Origin: Polynucleobacter sp. Latsch14-2
GTDB lineage: Bacteria > Pseudomonadota > Gammaproteobacteria > Burkholderiales > Burkholderiaceae
Length of the DNA stretch: 64,000 nucleotides
Direction of reading: 5' to 3'
NCBI RefSeq assembly: GCF_018881925.1
Contig: NZ_JACVPL010000011.1
Span: 1-64,000 of the forward strand
In this document: positions 36,231 through 45,240 of the stretch, one piece after another
Position numbering within the stretch: the stretch's first letter is position 1
How the letters are laid out: each line of letters starts with the position of its first letter
The notes under the pieces: generated by a model
The model's database searches: none
Told to the model about the DNA's origin: nothing
Seen by the model: only the letters and a program-made list of their open reading frames with translations
Program-made: the position numbers and the translations under genes

Positions 36231-36808
36231 TGGCGGGCGGCTTTTTAAATCGGTGGTCACGTCGTAAAGCGGGCGAACCAGCAGGGCTGGAAAAACCCCC
36301 AGCGGAATTAGCTCGTCAGGCAGAGCCCGCTACCCCCGAAGTGCTCGATGCTCAAACGCAGAAGCGGGATCTTTTAGTGCCAGCCACCCTAGACGATGTC
36401 GAGAAGATTGATCGGTTTGCTCCTGATTTTTCTGCTTTTATGCAACCAGGAGTGGATCCCGCCGTTCAGCAAGCCGCCCTGAAGAAAATGTTTTCAGACC
36501 CCCATTTCAATGTAATGGATGGTTTAGATATTTATATTGATGATTACTCTAAGCCTGACCCAATTCCTTTGGAAATGCTCAAGCGTATGGTGCAGTCAGA
36601 TATGTTGAATATTTTCCGCAAGGGTGAGGGCAGTGCAGAGGAGGGTGAAAAGCAAACTGCCGCTACTGCTCTCGAAGGCAGTGAACAGCATCGGCTATCT
36701 GGCGATCAAGTTGATTTAACATCCCCACATTCAAGTGCTGATTTAGGAGGGGTTTCCTCAGACAGCACTCCTTCGGATCGAAAAAATATTGAAGAAAATG
36801 ATTCATGA
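36230..36808 (+). CDS. DUF3306 protein of the formate dehydrogenase operon
   Basis: A 192-residue protein beginning GGFLNRWSRRKAGEPAG, with a Pro/Ala-rich linker, the conserved core FAPDFSAFMQPGVDPAVQQA plus DPHFNVMDGLDIYIDDYSKP, and a disordered acidic C-terminal tail. This is the DUF3306 family, a standard companion of DUF3305. Its function is unknown; an assembly or maturation role for formate dehydrogenase is inferred from context. It overlaps the next gene by four bases. Confidence 0.85.
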   Translation: MAGGFLNRWSRRKAGEPAGLEKPPAELARQAEPATPEVLDAQTQKRDLLVPATLDDVEKIDRFAPDFSAFMQPGVDPAVQQAALKKMFSDPHFNVMDGLDIYIDDYSKPDPIPLEMLKRMVQSDMLNIFRKGEGSAEEGEKQTAATALEGSEQHRLSGDQVDLTSPHSSADLGGVSSDSTPSDRKNIEENDS

Positions 36809-38895
36809 GCCAAAAATTAGTCTGTAACTGCAACGGCACAATGCCATTGGATTCGAAGGCATTAGGTGTCACGCTGCATACCTCTTTGTGTCGACAGGAG
36901 GTAGGTTCTTTTCTGAAAGCGTTGGATGGCGATGATTCACTGATAGTCGCTTGTACGCAAGAGGGCGCATTATTTCAAGAGTTGGCCACCCAAGCTGAAA
37001 AACCATTAATAGCACCACTACGTTTTGTAAATATTCGTGAAGTAGCTGGTTGGACTCAGGAGGCTAAGAATTCTGGGCCTAAGATTGCTGCGCTGCTTGC
37101 TTTGGCGGATATGCCAGAGGCCGACCCTGTTCCTGTTGTGAACTACGAGAGTCAAGGTAGATTATTCATTATTGGCCCCGGCTATCAAGCCTTACCCTGG
37201 GCTGAAAAATTAAGCGACTCACTTGATGTCTCAGTTTTGTGCACCGAGCCAAGCCCTCTGCCGATCGCCAGAAACTTCCCAGTCTATACCGGAAGCCTGA
37301 CTAAGTTAGATGGCTATCTTGGCAATTTTTCGGTCAATTGGGATTTGCAAAACCCAATTGATCCAGAAATGTGTACGCGTTGTGGTGCTTGTGTTGACGC
37401 TTGCCCGGAAAATGCAATTGATGATGCATTCCAGATTGATTTAGATAAATGCAAATCACATCGTGCCTGCGTTACCGCTTGCGCTGGTATTGGCGCCATT
37501 CAGTTTGCTAGGGTTGAACGTCAGCGTACTGCAGAATTTGATTTGATTATGGATTTACGTGTTGATCCAATGATGCGTATGAGTCAGACTCCTCAGGGAT
37601 ATTTTGCACCTGGAAAAGATCCGCTTGAGCAAGCACTTGCTGCCAACCAGTTACTTGAATTCATTGGCGAGTTTGAAAAGCCCAAATACTTTTCCTATAA
37701 CGAAAAGATCTGTGCTCATGGGCGCAACGGCAAAGTGGGTTGCAGTGCCTGTGTTGATGTTTGCTCTACCGGCGCAATTAGCTCTTTATTTAAGAGTGGA
37801 TTGGGCACGGTCGAAGTCAATCCAAATCTTTGTATGGGTTGCGGTGCTTGTTCCACAGTTTGTCCATCTGGCGCAATGCGCTACAACTACCCAAGCGTTG
37901 AACACCAAGGTAAAGAAATAAAACTACTGGCTAATGTATTTAGCGCAGAGAGTCTTAAGGCGCAGCAGGTCACCGCGCCGAGCCTTTTACTCCATTCGCT
38001 TAAGGTTGGTTCATCACTGATTGATTTGCTAGGACGCGCAGCGCATTTAAGACCCAAGCACTACGAAGGTTTGCCTTCATTTGTTCTGCCTTATGGCATT
38101 GAGCATATTGCCTCTACTGGCTTGGAGCTTTGGCTAGGGGCTCTCAGTTATGGTTTTGGTGAAGTTATCCTACTAATGAGTGGCGATGAAGATCCTGCTT
38201 ATCGCAATGCATTGGAAACTCAAAGTGCCTTAGCGAATGCCATCTTGAGCACCTATGGATTTGATGCTCGCATTCAACTGGTCCAAGCTAGTGGTGCTGA
38301 TGATCTCGAACCAGTTTCACTTGCTATGGGTAAGTTGCGTCAGCGGGGTCCATTGCTGCAGGTGTGTACTCCTGCAACTTTTGGTTTAAGTAATCAAAAG
38401 CGCGAGACTCTTGAGGCTCTTTTAGAGCATTTTCAAAAACAGTCCAAGACGTCTATTCCAGACGAGGGTGCTGCATTGCCAAAGTCCTCGCTCTTGGGTG
38501 GAATCAGTATTAATAAAGAAGCCTGCACCCTTTGTATGTCTTGTGTCGGTAGTTGTCCAGAAGGTGCGCTATTGGATAATCCAGAAGAGCCCAAGCTGTC
38601 TTTTATTGAAAAGCAATGTGTACAGTGCGGCATTTGTGTGCAGACTTGCCCGGAGCAGGCGCTTGCCTTGAGCCCGCGACTATTGACTGTTGAGCGTCGC
38701 AAACAAAGGGTGGATCTTAATGAGACCCAAGCCTTTCATTGCATTAGCTGCGGAAAACCTTTCGGTACTTTGAAAATGGTTGATCTGATGCTAACCAAGT
38801 TGGGTGCGCATGGGGCCTTTGCTGGTGCCGCCATGGACAGGCTCAAGATGTGCAGTGATTGTCGAGTGGTCGATATGGTGAAAAAAGAAACATGA
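36805..38895 (+). CDS. Multi-cluster ferredoxin-type protein (polyferredoxin)
   Basis: A 696-residue cytoplasmic protein with at least six ferredoxin-like Cys motifs: CTRCGACVDACPENA, CKSHRACVTAC, CSACVDVCSTGAI, CMGCGACSTVCPSGAM, CTLCMSCVGSCPEGAL and CVQCGICVQTCPEQAL, plus a C-terminal CISCGKPFG...CSDC pair. The middle has a domain without cysteines (about residues 380-550). It belongs to the 4Fe-4S proteins found in these formate dehydrogenase operons, probably an electron-transfer or maturation factor. It overlaps both neighbours by four bases, so the genes are tightly coupled. Confidence 0.85.
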   Translation: MSQKLVCNCNGTMPLDSKALGVTLHTSLCRQEVGSFLKALDGDDSLIVACTQEGALFQELATQAEKPLIAPLRFVNIREVAGWTQEAKNSGPKIAALLALADMPEADPVPVVNYESQGRLFIIGPGYQALPWAEKLSDSLDVSVLCTEPSPLPIARNFPVYTGSLTKLDGYLGNFSVNWDLQNPIDPEMCTRCGACVDACPENAIDDAFQIDLDKCKSHRACVTACAGIGAIQFARVERQRTAEFDLIMDLRVDPMMRMSQTPQGYFAPGKDPLEQALAANQLLEFIGEFEKPKYFSYNEKICAHGRNGKVGCSACVDVCSTGAISSLFKSGLGTVEVNPNLCMGCGACSTVCPSGAMRYNYPSVEHQGKEIKLLANVFSAESLKAQQVTAPSLLLHSLKVGSSLIDLLGRAAHLRPKHYEGLPSFVLPYGIEHIASTGLELWLGALSYGFGEVILLMSGDEDPAYRNALETQSALANAILSTYGFDARIQLVQASGADDLEPVSLAMGKLRQRGPLLQVCTPATFGLSNQKRETLEALLEHFQKQSKTSIPDEGAALPKSSLLGGISINKEACTLCMSCVGSCPEGALLDNPEEPKLSFIEKQCVQCGICVQTCPEQALALSPRLLTVERRKQRVDLNETQAFHCISCGKPFGTLKMVDLMLTKLGAHGAFAGAAMDRLKMCSDCRVVDMVKKET

Positions 38896-39536
38896 GTGAA
38901 CAAGCAAAAGAAAATACCTCTACCGAAGTGGGTGATGTCGGTCTACCAGAAGATCTTGCTAGGGCCGACTTATATGGCTTAATTGCTAGACTCTTTCATC
39001 AGCCACCAGATCAAGATTTGCTAAATCAAATTGCCGCCTCCATTCCCGAGGGGCAAGAAAGCCAGGCAGATGATGCTCCCTTATCTAAGGTTTGGCATAG
39101 CGTCGTTGAAGTAGCCAAATCCAATACGGCAAAAGCTTGGCACGATGAGTTTGATTTGAACTTTATTAGTGTAGGGCGCCCGAACGTTGTGCTCAACGGG
39201 TCTTTTTATATGGCGGGTCATTTAAATGAGCGGCCCTTAGTTGAAATCCGTCGCGCTCTGGAGAGCTTTGGATTGGAATCGGCTGAAGAGGTGACCGAGA
39301 CTGAGGACCATATTTCTGCGCTGTGCGAAGTAATGCGTTACTTGATTGCTGGGGATGATGTTGAAATATCAAACCTTACTAATCAAAGGGTCTTTTTCAA
39401 TGACCATATTCGCCCTTGGTATGACGAATTGTGCGATGCAATAGAAGATATCCCTGAGATGCATCTGTACCATCCGGTAGCCGCTCTCACCAGAGAATTT
39501 CTAGCCATTGAAGGGCAGGGCTTTGACATGATTTGA
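38892..39536 (+). CDS. TorD/DmsD-family chaperone for formate dehydrogenase
   Basis: Start placed at ATG 38892 (MSEQAKENTSTEVGD), overlapping the upstream stop by ATGA; an upstream in-frame codon lies within the ferredoxin gene. The 214-residue helical protein has LARADLYGLIARLFHQPPD, SFYMAGHLNERPL and FFNDHIRPWYDELCDAI, matching TorD-type chaperones that hold molybdo-enzymes and their Tat signals until cofactor is inserted. The client would be FdhA, encoded downstream. Confidence 0.88.
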   Translation: MSEQAKENTSTEVGDVGLPEDLARADLYGLIARLFHQPPDQDLLNQIAASIPEGQESQADDAPLSKVWHSVVEVAKSNTAKAWHDEFDLNFISVGRPNVVLNGSFYMAGHLNERPLVEIRRALESFGLESAEEVTETEDHISALCEVMRYLIAGDDVEISNLTNQRVFFNDHIRPWYDELCDAIEDIPEMHLYHPVAALTREFLAIEGQGFDMI

Positions 39537-39617
39537 TGTTGCGATGCAATAACAACATGATTTACCAATACACGCCAAATATTTCGAAGATGTGTCAAAA
39601 GTGCCATTTCCATTTAC

Positions 39618-39635
39618 ACTTGACCAAAGTCAAGT
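39618..39635. promoter_or_regulatory. FNR/DNR-type palindrome before the formate dehydrogenase genes
   Basis: ACTTGACCAAAGTCAAGT is a perfect dyad (7-bp arms, 4-base spacer) containing TTGAC-N4-GTCAA, close to the CRP/FNR-family box TTGAT-N4-ATCAA. It lies 21 bases upstream of ATG 39657. This is closer than a normal class II activator position for that start codon, so it may repress, or it may serve a start site inside or after the small gene. Confidence 0.5.
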
Positions 39636-39656
39636 TTCACCAAATAGGAGCATAAG

Positions 39657-39878
39657 ATGAGCGCTAAATCTAAAACTGTCGTAAACGAAGAGGGCAAACC
39701 TTCTCGCCGTACATTTTTCATCGGTGCAGGCGCCGCAGTCGGTGCCGTGGCAGTGGCTTCACAAACCACTATTGGTAAGGCAGTCATTCAAGAGATTGGC
39801 AGTAGCGTTAAAGGTAAAGATGACGGTTACCAGTTATCCGAACATGTCCGTAAATATTACAAAACAGCTTTGCTGTAA
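39657..39878 (+). CDS. Formate dehydrogenase region Tat-target small protein
   Basis: A 73-residue protein with a twin-arginine signal (PSRRTFFIGAGAAVGAVAVA) and a short tail ending YQLSEHVRKYYKTALL. It is the small Tat-target protein typically found between the TorD-like and FdhA genes in these operons. It has a good AGGAG ribosome-binding site. It probably forms part of, or helps export, the periplasmic complex; its role is not defined. Confidence 0.85.
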   Translation: MSAKSKTVVNEEGKPSRRTFFIGAGAAVGAVAVASQTTIGKAVIQEIGSSVKGKDDGYQLSEHVRKYYKTALL

Positions 39879-39946
39879 TCAGTTGATATCGCCCCATCAT
39901 ATTCATTGCTGTTAATAAATAAAAAAATTCTTTCCAGGGAAAACAT

Positions 39947-42931
39947 ATGAGTCTGACTCGTAAATCCAATACCCCACAAAGTAGTCGTTCAGTACCCAGC
40001 TCACGTCTAATCGGCAGCCTAGCGCGCGGGCTTAAAGCTGCGGTACCCACAATGGATCGACGCACTTTCTTAAAGCGGTCCGGAGTTGGTGTTGGTGCCG
40101 GTATTGCTGCTAGTCAATTAAGTTTGGTGCAAAAAGCCGTAGCTGAGCCAAGTAAGGCTATGCTAGACGGTAAGGGTAAGATTGAAGTGAAACGATCGAT
40201 TTGTACCCACTGCTCAGTAGGTTGTGCGGTTGATGCCACAGTTGAGAATGGCGTCTGGGTACGTCAAGACCCTGTTTTTGATTCCCCAATCAATATGGGC
40301 GCGCATTGCGCCAAAGGTGCAGCACTGCGTGAGCATGGTCACGGAGACTTCCGTTTGCGTTACCCAATGAAGTTGGTGGATGGCAAGTATGAAAGAATTT
40401 CTTGGGATCAGGCTTTAACAGAGATTACTGCGCAGATGAAAGATCTCCGCACAAAGTACAGCCCTGATTCCTTGTTCTTTATTGGCTCCTCCAAGCACAA
40501 TAATGAGCAGGCTTATTTATTACGTAAGTGGGTTTCATTCTTTGGAACCAACAACACAGACCATCAGGCGCGTATTTGTCACTCCACAACGGTTGCCGGT
40601 GTTGCAAACACGTGGGGCTATGGTGCAATGACCAATAGCTATAACGACATGATGAATGCCAAGGCTGCCTTATACATTGGCTCTAATGCTGCTGAAGCTC
40701 ATCCCGTGTCCATGCTCAGCCTGTTACATGCAAAAGAAAATGGTTGCAAGGTCATTGTGGTTGATCCGCGCTATACCCGAACTGCAGCTAAGTCTGATCA
40801 GTATGTGCGCATTCGTTCTGGTTCCGACATTCCTTTCCTGTTTGGCGTTCTGTATCACATCTTTAATAACGGTTGGGAAGATAAGAAGTACATCAATGAC
40901 CGCGTATACGGCATGGATGAGATTCGCAAAGAAGTGATGGAGAAGTGGACCCCCGCGAACGTTGAGCAGGCCTGTGGTGTTCCAGAGGCTCAGGTCTATC
41001 AAGTAGCCAAGACCATGGCGCAGAACCGCCCAAGTACGCTAGTTTGGTGTATGGGTCAAACACAACACACCATTGGTAATGCGATGGTTCGTGCTTCATG
41101 TATTTTGCAGTTAGCTCTAGGCAACGTCGGTAAATCTGGTGGCGGTACGAATATTTTCCGTGGTCACGATAACGTTCAGGGCGCCACAGACGTAGGCCCT
41201 AATCCAGATTCATTGCCAGGCTACTATGGTCTTGCAGCCGGCTCGTGGAAGCACTTTGCCGCTGTTTGGGGCGTTGACTACGAGTGGATTAAAGGCCGTT
41301 ATGCGCCAGACATGATGGAGAAATCCGGCACAACAGTTTCTCGTTGGGTTGATGCTGTTCTCGAAAAGAATGACATGATCGATCAGCAGACCAATGTAAA
41401 AGGTTTGTTCTTCTGGGGCCACGCGCCTAACTCACAAACTCGCGGCCTCGATATGAAGCGCGCGATGAATAAGTTGGATTTGTTGGTGGTGGTAGATCCA
41501 TATCCAAGCGCGACAGCAGCCATGGCGGCAATGCCTCCAGCTGAAGGCGATGTTGTTAATAAAAATCGCAACGTGTACTTGTTGCCGGCGACAACCCAGT
41601 TTGAAACTAGCGGCTCTGCGACAGCTTCTAATCGTTCACTTCAGTGGCGCGAGAAAGTCATTGATCCATTATTTGAGTCTGTTCCTGACCATGTGATCAT
41701 GCAAGCTTTTGCTGACCGCTTAGGTTTTGGTCAAGAGTTATCGGCCAATTACAAAATGCTGAACTCCAAGTTTGCCGGTAAGCAGTGGAGAGAGCCACAG
41801 GTTGAGGATATCTTGCGTGAGATTAATCGTTCGTGCTGGACGATTGGTTACACCGGCCAAACTCCTGAGCGTCTCAAAGCGCACATGAGAATGGTTGGCA
41901 CATTTGATCCTAAGACCCTGAAATCACGTGGTGGCGTTGACCCAGTATCCGGTTACGACACTACTGGTGATTACTATGGCCTGCCTTGGCCTTGCTATGG
42001 TACGGCTGCAATTAAGCATCCAGGCTCACCTAATCTCTACGACACCAGTAAGAGTGTGATGGAAGGCGGCGGTAATTTCCGCGCCAACTTCGGGGTTGAG
42101 AGAGAAGGTAAGTCCTTGTTAGCTGAGGATGGTTCCCACTCTAAAGGTTCTGCTATTACCACTGGATATCCTGAGTTCGATCATGTGTTCATGAAGAAAC
42201 TGGGTTGGTGGGATCAACTTACCGATGAAGAGAAGAAGCTGGCTGAAGGCAAGAACTGGAAAACTGACTTATCCGGCGGTATTCAGCGAGTGGTGATGAA
42301 GAATGGTTGTCATCCATTTGGCAATGCAAAGGCACGCGCAGTAGTTTGGAATTTCCCTGATGCCATTCCAATTCACCGTGAGGCTTTGTACAGTACTAAT
42401 GAGCCAATGATGCGTAAGTATCCAACTGCGGCTGACAAGAAGAATTTCTGGCGCTTACCAACGCTTTATAAAACCGTTCAAGATAAGAATTTATCCGAGA
42501 AGCTGTATGAGAAGTTCCCGATCATTTTGACTTCTGGCCGTCTGGTTGAGTACGAGGGTGGTGGCGATGAAACCCGTTCTAATCCATGGCTGGCAGAGCT
42601 GCAACAAGAAAACTTTGTTGAGATCAACCCTAAGGCAGCTGAAGCCCGTGGCATTAAGAATTGGGAATATGTTTGGGTGAAGTCACCAACTGGGGCCAGA
42701 ATTAAAGTGCGCGCTTTAGTGACTGAGCGCGTGGATCAAGGAACTGCATTTGTGCCATTTCACTTTGCCGGTTGGTGGCAGGGTGCAGACTTGCGTAAAT
42801 ACTATCCTGAGGGCGCCGCCCCAATTGTTCAGGGTGAAGCGGTTAATACTGCAACAACATATGGTTATGACATGGTGACAATGATGCAAGAAACCAAAAC
42901 TACCATGTGTCAAATCGAAAAATTTGCCTAA
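39947..42931 (+). CDS. fdhA: Formate dehydrogenase, molybdopterin/tungstopterin catalytic subunit
   Basis: A 994-residue periplasmic formate dehydrogenase alpha subunit. A Tat signal (MDRRTFLKRSGVGVGAG) lies about 35 residues in, after an unusual basic extension. The N-terminal [4Fe-4S] site is CTHCSVGC with a later AHCAKGAAL. The metal ligand is Cys211 in ARICHSTTV; it is a Cys codon (TGT), not selenocysteine, and the adjacent His matches the catalytic His. QTQHTIGNAMVRA, GGTNIFRGHDNVQG and a C-terminal molybdopterin-dinucleotide domain follow. It oxidises formate to CO2 and passes electrons through FdhB and FdhC to quinone. Confidence 0.95.
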   Translation: MSLTRKSNTPQSSRSVPSSRLIGSLARGLKAAVPTMDRRTFLKRSGVGVGAGIAASQLSLVQKAVAEPSKAMLDGKGKIEVKRSICTHCSVGCAVDATVENGVWVRQDPVFDSPINMGAHCAKGAALREHGHGDFRLRYPMKLVDGKYERISWDQALTEITAQMKDLRTKYSPDSLFFIGSSKHNNEQAYLLRKWVSFFGTNNTDHQARICHSTTVAGVANTWGYGAMTNSYNDMMNAKAALYIGSNAAEAHPVSMLSLLHAKENGCKVIVVDPRYTRTAAKSDQYVRIRSGSDIPFLFGVLYHIFNNGWEDKKYINDRVYGMDEIRKEVMEKWTPANVEQACGVPEAQVYQVAKTMAQNRPSTLVWCMGQTQHTIGNAMVRASCILQLALGNVGKSGGGTNIFRGHDNVQGATDVGPNPDSLPGYYGLAAGSWKHFAAVWGVDYEWIKGRYAPDMMEKSGTTVSRWVDAVLEKNDMIDQQTNVKGLFFWGHAPNSQTRGLDMKRAMNKLDLLVVVDPYPSATAAMAAMPPAEGDVVNKNRNVYLLPATTQFETSGSATASNRSLQWREKVIDPLFESVPDHVIMQAFADRLGFGQELSANYKMLNSKFAGKQWREPQVEDILREINRSCWTIGYTGQTPERLKAHMRMVGTFDPKTLKSRGGVDPVSGYDTTGDYYGLPWPCYGTAAIKHPGSPNLYDTSKSVMEGGGNFRANFGVEREGKSLLAEDGSHSKGSAITTGYPEFDHVFMKKLGWWDQLTDEEKKLAEGKNWKTDLSGGIQRVVMKNGCHPFGNAKARAVVWNFPDAIPIHREALYSTNEPMMRKYPTAADKKNFWRLPTLYKTVQDKNLSEKLYEKFPIILTSGRLVEYEGGGDETRSNPWLAELQQENFVEINPKAAEARGIKNWEYVWVKSPTGARIKVRALVTERVDQGTAFVPFHFAGWWQGADLRKYYPEGAAPIVQGEAVNTATTYGYDMVTMMQETKTTMCQIEKFA

Positions 42932-42958
42932 GTTAAAAAATAAAGTCAGGAGAACACC

Positions 42959-43618
42959 ATGGCAAGAATGAAATTTATTTGTGATACCGAGCGTTGCATT
43001 GAGTGCAACGGCTGCGTCACTGCTTGTAAAAATGAGAATGAAGTTCCTTGGGGCGTTAACCGTCGTCGTGTGGTTACTGTCAATGATGGCATTATTGGCC
43101 AAGAAAAATCTGTATCTGTAGCCTGTATGCACTGCTCTGATGCACCTTGCATGGCGGTCTGCCCAGTGGATTGCTTTTACCGCACTGACGAAGGCGTGGT
43201 TTTGCATGACAAAGATATTTGTATTGGTTGTGGATATTGCTCATTTGCCTGCCCATTTGGTGCGCCTCAATTCTTGAGTAAGGGTGCTTTTGGTGTACGT
43301 AGCAAGATGGATAAGTGCACATTCTGTAGCGGCGGCCCAGAAGCGAATGGCAGTGTTGCAGAGTTTGAGAAATATGGCCGCAATCGTCTGGCGGAAGGTA
43401 AATTGCCTCTATGTGCCGAGATGTGCTCAACCAAGGCCTTGATTGGTGGCGATAGCGAGATTATTTCAAGCATCTATAACAAGCGTGTGGCAGTTCGCGA
43501 GTCAAATGGTAAGTACGCCGGGTCTAATATCTTTGGTTGGTCTACAGCTTATGGTCCTTCAGGATCAGCTGCGCCAACCCCAACCCCTGCTGACAAAATT
43601 CCTGGAGCAAAATCATGA
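42959..43618 (+). CDS. fdhB: Formate dehydrogenase iron-sulfur subunit
   Basis: A 219-residue electron-transfer subunit of the FDH3 type. Four [4Fe-4S] binding groups are visible: CIECNGCVTACKNENEVPWG, CMHCSDAPCMAVCPVDCF, CIGCGYCSFACPFGAPQF and CTFCSGG with CAEMCSTKAL. There is no signal peptide; it is presumably exported with FdhA by its Tat signal. A clear AGGAG ribosome-binding site precedes ATG 42959, and it overlaps the next gene by four bases. Confidence 0.95.
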   Translation: MARMKFICDTERCIECNGCVTACKNENEVPWGVNRRRVVTVNDGIIGQEKSVSVACMHCSDAPCMAVCPVDCFYRTDEGVVLHDKDICIGCGYCSFACPFGAPQFLSKGAFGVRSKMDKCTFCSGGPEANGSVAEFEKYGRNRLAEGKLPLCAEMCSTKALIGGDSEIISSIYNKRVAVRESNGKYAGSNIFGWSTAYGPSGSAAPTPTPADKIPGAKS

Positions 43619-43851
43619 AATTGAATTTCAAAACTCTGGGAGTCTGTTTGGTAGCAGGAGTATTACTTGCTGCTTGTTCTGAACCTCCTGAGATTGCTGC
43701 TAAAGCTGCCAAGCGTCCTGACGTTGCCCCATACATGGGGGCTGACAATGGCTTTATGACCAAGGGTTGGACGCCAGGCAATCAAGGAAGCTGGACGGAG
43801 GCGATTAATAAGCGCAATCAGAGTCAATCTGAGTATTCACGCGTTAAGTGA
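43615..43851 (+). CDS. Small lipoprotein of the formate dehydrogenase operon
   Basis: A 78-residue protein with a signal peptide ending GVLLAACSEPPEI, a strong lipobox. The mature 58 residues contain PYMGADNGFMTKGWTPGNQG, a motif I associate with small proteins of FDH operons. It may stabilise or anchor the complex in the periplasm. The gene overlaps fdhB by ATGA. Confidence 0.8.
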   Translation: MKLNFKTLGVCLVAGVLLAACSEPPEIAAKAAKRPDVAPYMGADNGFMTKGWTPGNQGSWTEAINKRNQSQSEYSRVK

Positions 43852-43898
43852 TCAGTTAAACAACAATAAAGATAACGAAGACGTTTAAGGACATTTGT

Positions 43899-44954
43899 AT
43901 GAATCGATCATTCTCTAGTGTTAGTCGCTCTTGGGTTCTGGCTCTTGGCATTTCGCTAAGTCTCCTAAGTGGGGTCTGTTTGGCGGAACGTGCGCCGATG
44001 GATCCGCTTCCATCGCCAAGTGGTATTGATATCCCCAAGAATTTGAATGCCATCCCAAATGGTACTCAAGCTCAATCACAACCAGCGAACAGTGCGCCTG
44101 CTAGCGGTCCAATTTGGGAGTCTGCCAATAGTGATCCACTGAACTATGTCAGCATTCCTGATAAGCAAGCTGGGGTATTAATTCAGAGGGCGGGTCAACA
44201 ATGGCGCTTGATTCGCAATGGAATCATTACAGTTTATGGTGGCTGGCTTTTGGCATTTGCCTTTTTTGGCATCATTGCGATGTATACAGTGAAAGGCTCC
44301 ATTAAATTGCACGAGCCCTTATCTGGTGTCATGGTGAAGCGTTTTAATGGCTTAGATCGTTTTACTCATTGGACTATGGCAGCAAGCTTTTTAGCGCTTG
44401 CATTTACGGGTCTGATGATTTTGTACGGGAAGTACTTTGCTTTGCCGCTGATGGGTGGCATGGCTTATGGATCCTTCTTGATGGTTTGCAAGAACATTCA
44501 CAACTTCACCGGCCCTTTATTCACATTGAGTATTGTGGTCTTCTTTATCCTATTTGTTCGCAAGAACATTTTTGGTGAAGGTGATATGGCATGGCTACTT
44601 TCTTTTGGTGGCATCTTCTCCGGCAAACATGTTCCAGCAGGATTCTTTAATTTTGGTGAAAAGTTTTGGTTCTGGTTTGGTATGGTTTTCTTGGGTCTTA
44701 CGATCTCAGCCTCAGGCTTTGTGCTCGATATGATCGTGCCCTTTATGGATGTTCAATATTGGCGCGGCACAATGCAACTGGCAAATATTATTCATAGCTC
44801 AGCAGCACTATTGATGACGACAATGGCAATGGGGCATATTTACATCGGAACGATTGGCATGCAAGGTTCAATTGATGGCATGAAGACTGGCTATGTTGAT
44901 GCTACATGGGCTAAAGAACACCATGAGATTTGGTATAACAAGATCAATAAATAA
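43899..44954 (+). CDS. fdhC: Formate dehydrogenase cytochrome b subunit (gamma)
   Basis: A 351-residue protein with an N-terminal signal peptide (LALGISLSLLSGVCLAE), a Pro/Ser-rich periplasmic stretch, and a membrane domain of about four helices after residue 110. Heme-binding histidines are likely those in RFTHWTMAASFLALAFTG, CKNIHNFTGP and NIIHSSAALLMTTMAMGH, as in cytochrome b556 subunits. It takes electrons from FdhB to the quinone pool. Confidence 0.92.
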   Translation: MNRSFSSVSRSWVLALGISLSLLSGVCLAERAPMDPLPSPSGIDIPKNLNAIPNGTQAQSQPANSAPASGPIWESANSDPLNYVSIPDKQAGVLIQRAGQQWRLIRNGIITVYGGWLLAFAFFGIIAMYTVKGSIKLHEPLSGVMVKRFNGLDRFTHWTMAASFLALAFTGLMILYGKYFALPLMGGMAYGSFLMVCKNIHNFTGPLFTLSIVVFFILFVRKNIFGEGDMAWLLSFGGIFSGKHVPAGFFNFGEKFWFWFGMVFLGLTISASGFVLDMIVPFMDVQYWRGTMQLANIIHSSAALLMTTMAMGHIYIGTIGMQGSIDGMKTGYVDATWAKEHHEIWYNKINK

Positions 44955-44964
44955 GGACAAAGCC

Positions 44965-45240
44965 ATGAAAAAAATCATTGCTTTCACATTTTTTATATTT
45001 GCCAGTGCCGCATCATTTGCAGCATTGCCGCCTTTAACGCCTGAGGCTCAAGCCGCCGCCGATCTTGCTAAAGCGAAGGCAGCCTACGGAGATAAAGTTG
45101 GCGCCTTTCAGTTATGTCAAGCTCAAAACAGGGTGGCTGATCGCTTTAAGGTTGCTGGCACATCAGCTCCTGCGGCTTGTGTAGCACCACCTCCATTTGT
45201 TGCTCCTGTGGCTGCAGTACCCCCGCCAGCTGCTAAATAA
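44965..45240 (+). CDS. Small secreted Ala/Pro-rich protein
   Basis: Start at ATG 44965 (MKKIIAFTFFIFASAASFA), a clear signal peptide ten bases after fdhC. The 91-residue precursor has a helical AAADLAKAKAAYGDKVGAFQ part with two Cys (LCQAQ and AACVAPP) and a Pro/Ala tail. It ends directly against the convergent ABC transporter gene, with no gap. Function is unknown; operon position suggests a periplasmic accessory of formate dehydrogenase. Confidence 0.7.
   Translation: MKKIIAFTFFIFASAASFAALPPLTPEAQAAADLAKAKAAYGDKVGAFQLCQAQNRVADRFKVAGTSAPAACVAPPPFVAPVAAVPPPAAK

Noticed and set aside
40577..40579. Selenocysteine in FdhA
   Set aside because: The metal-ligand codon is TGT (Cys), the frame is open throughout, and no TGA lies at this site.
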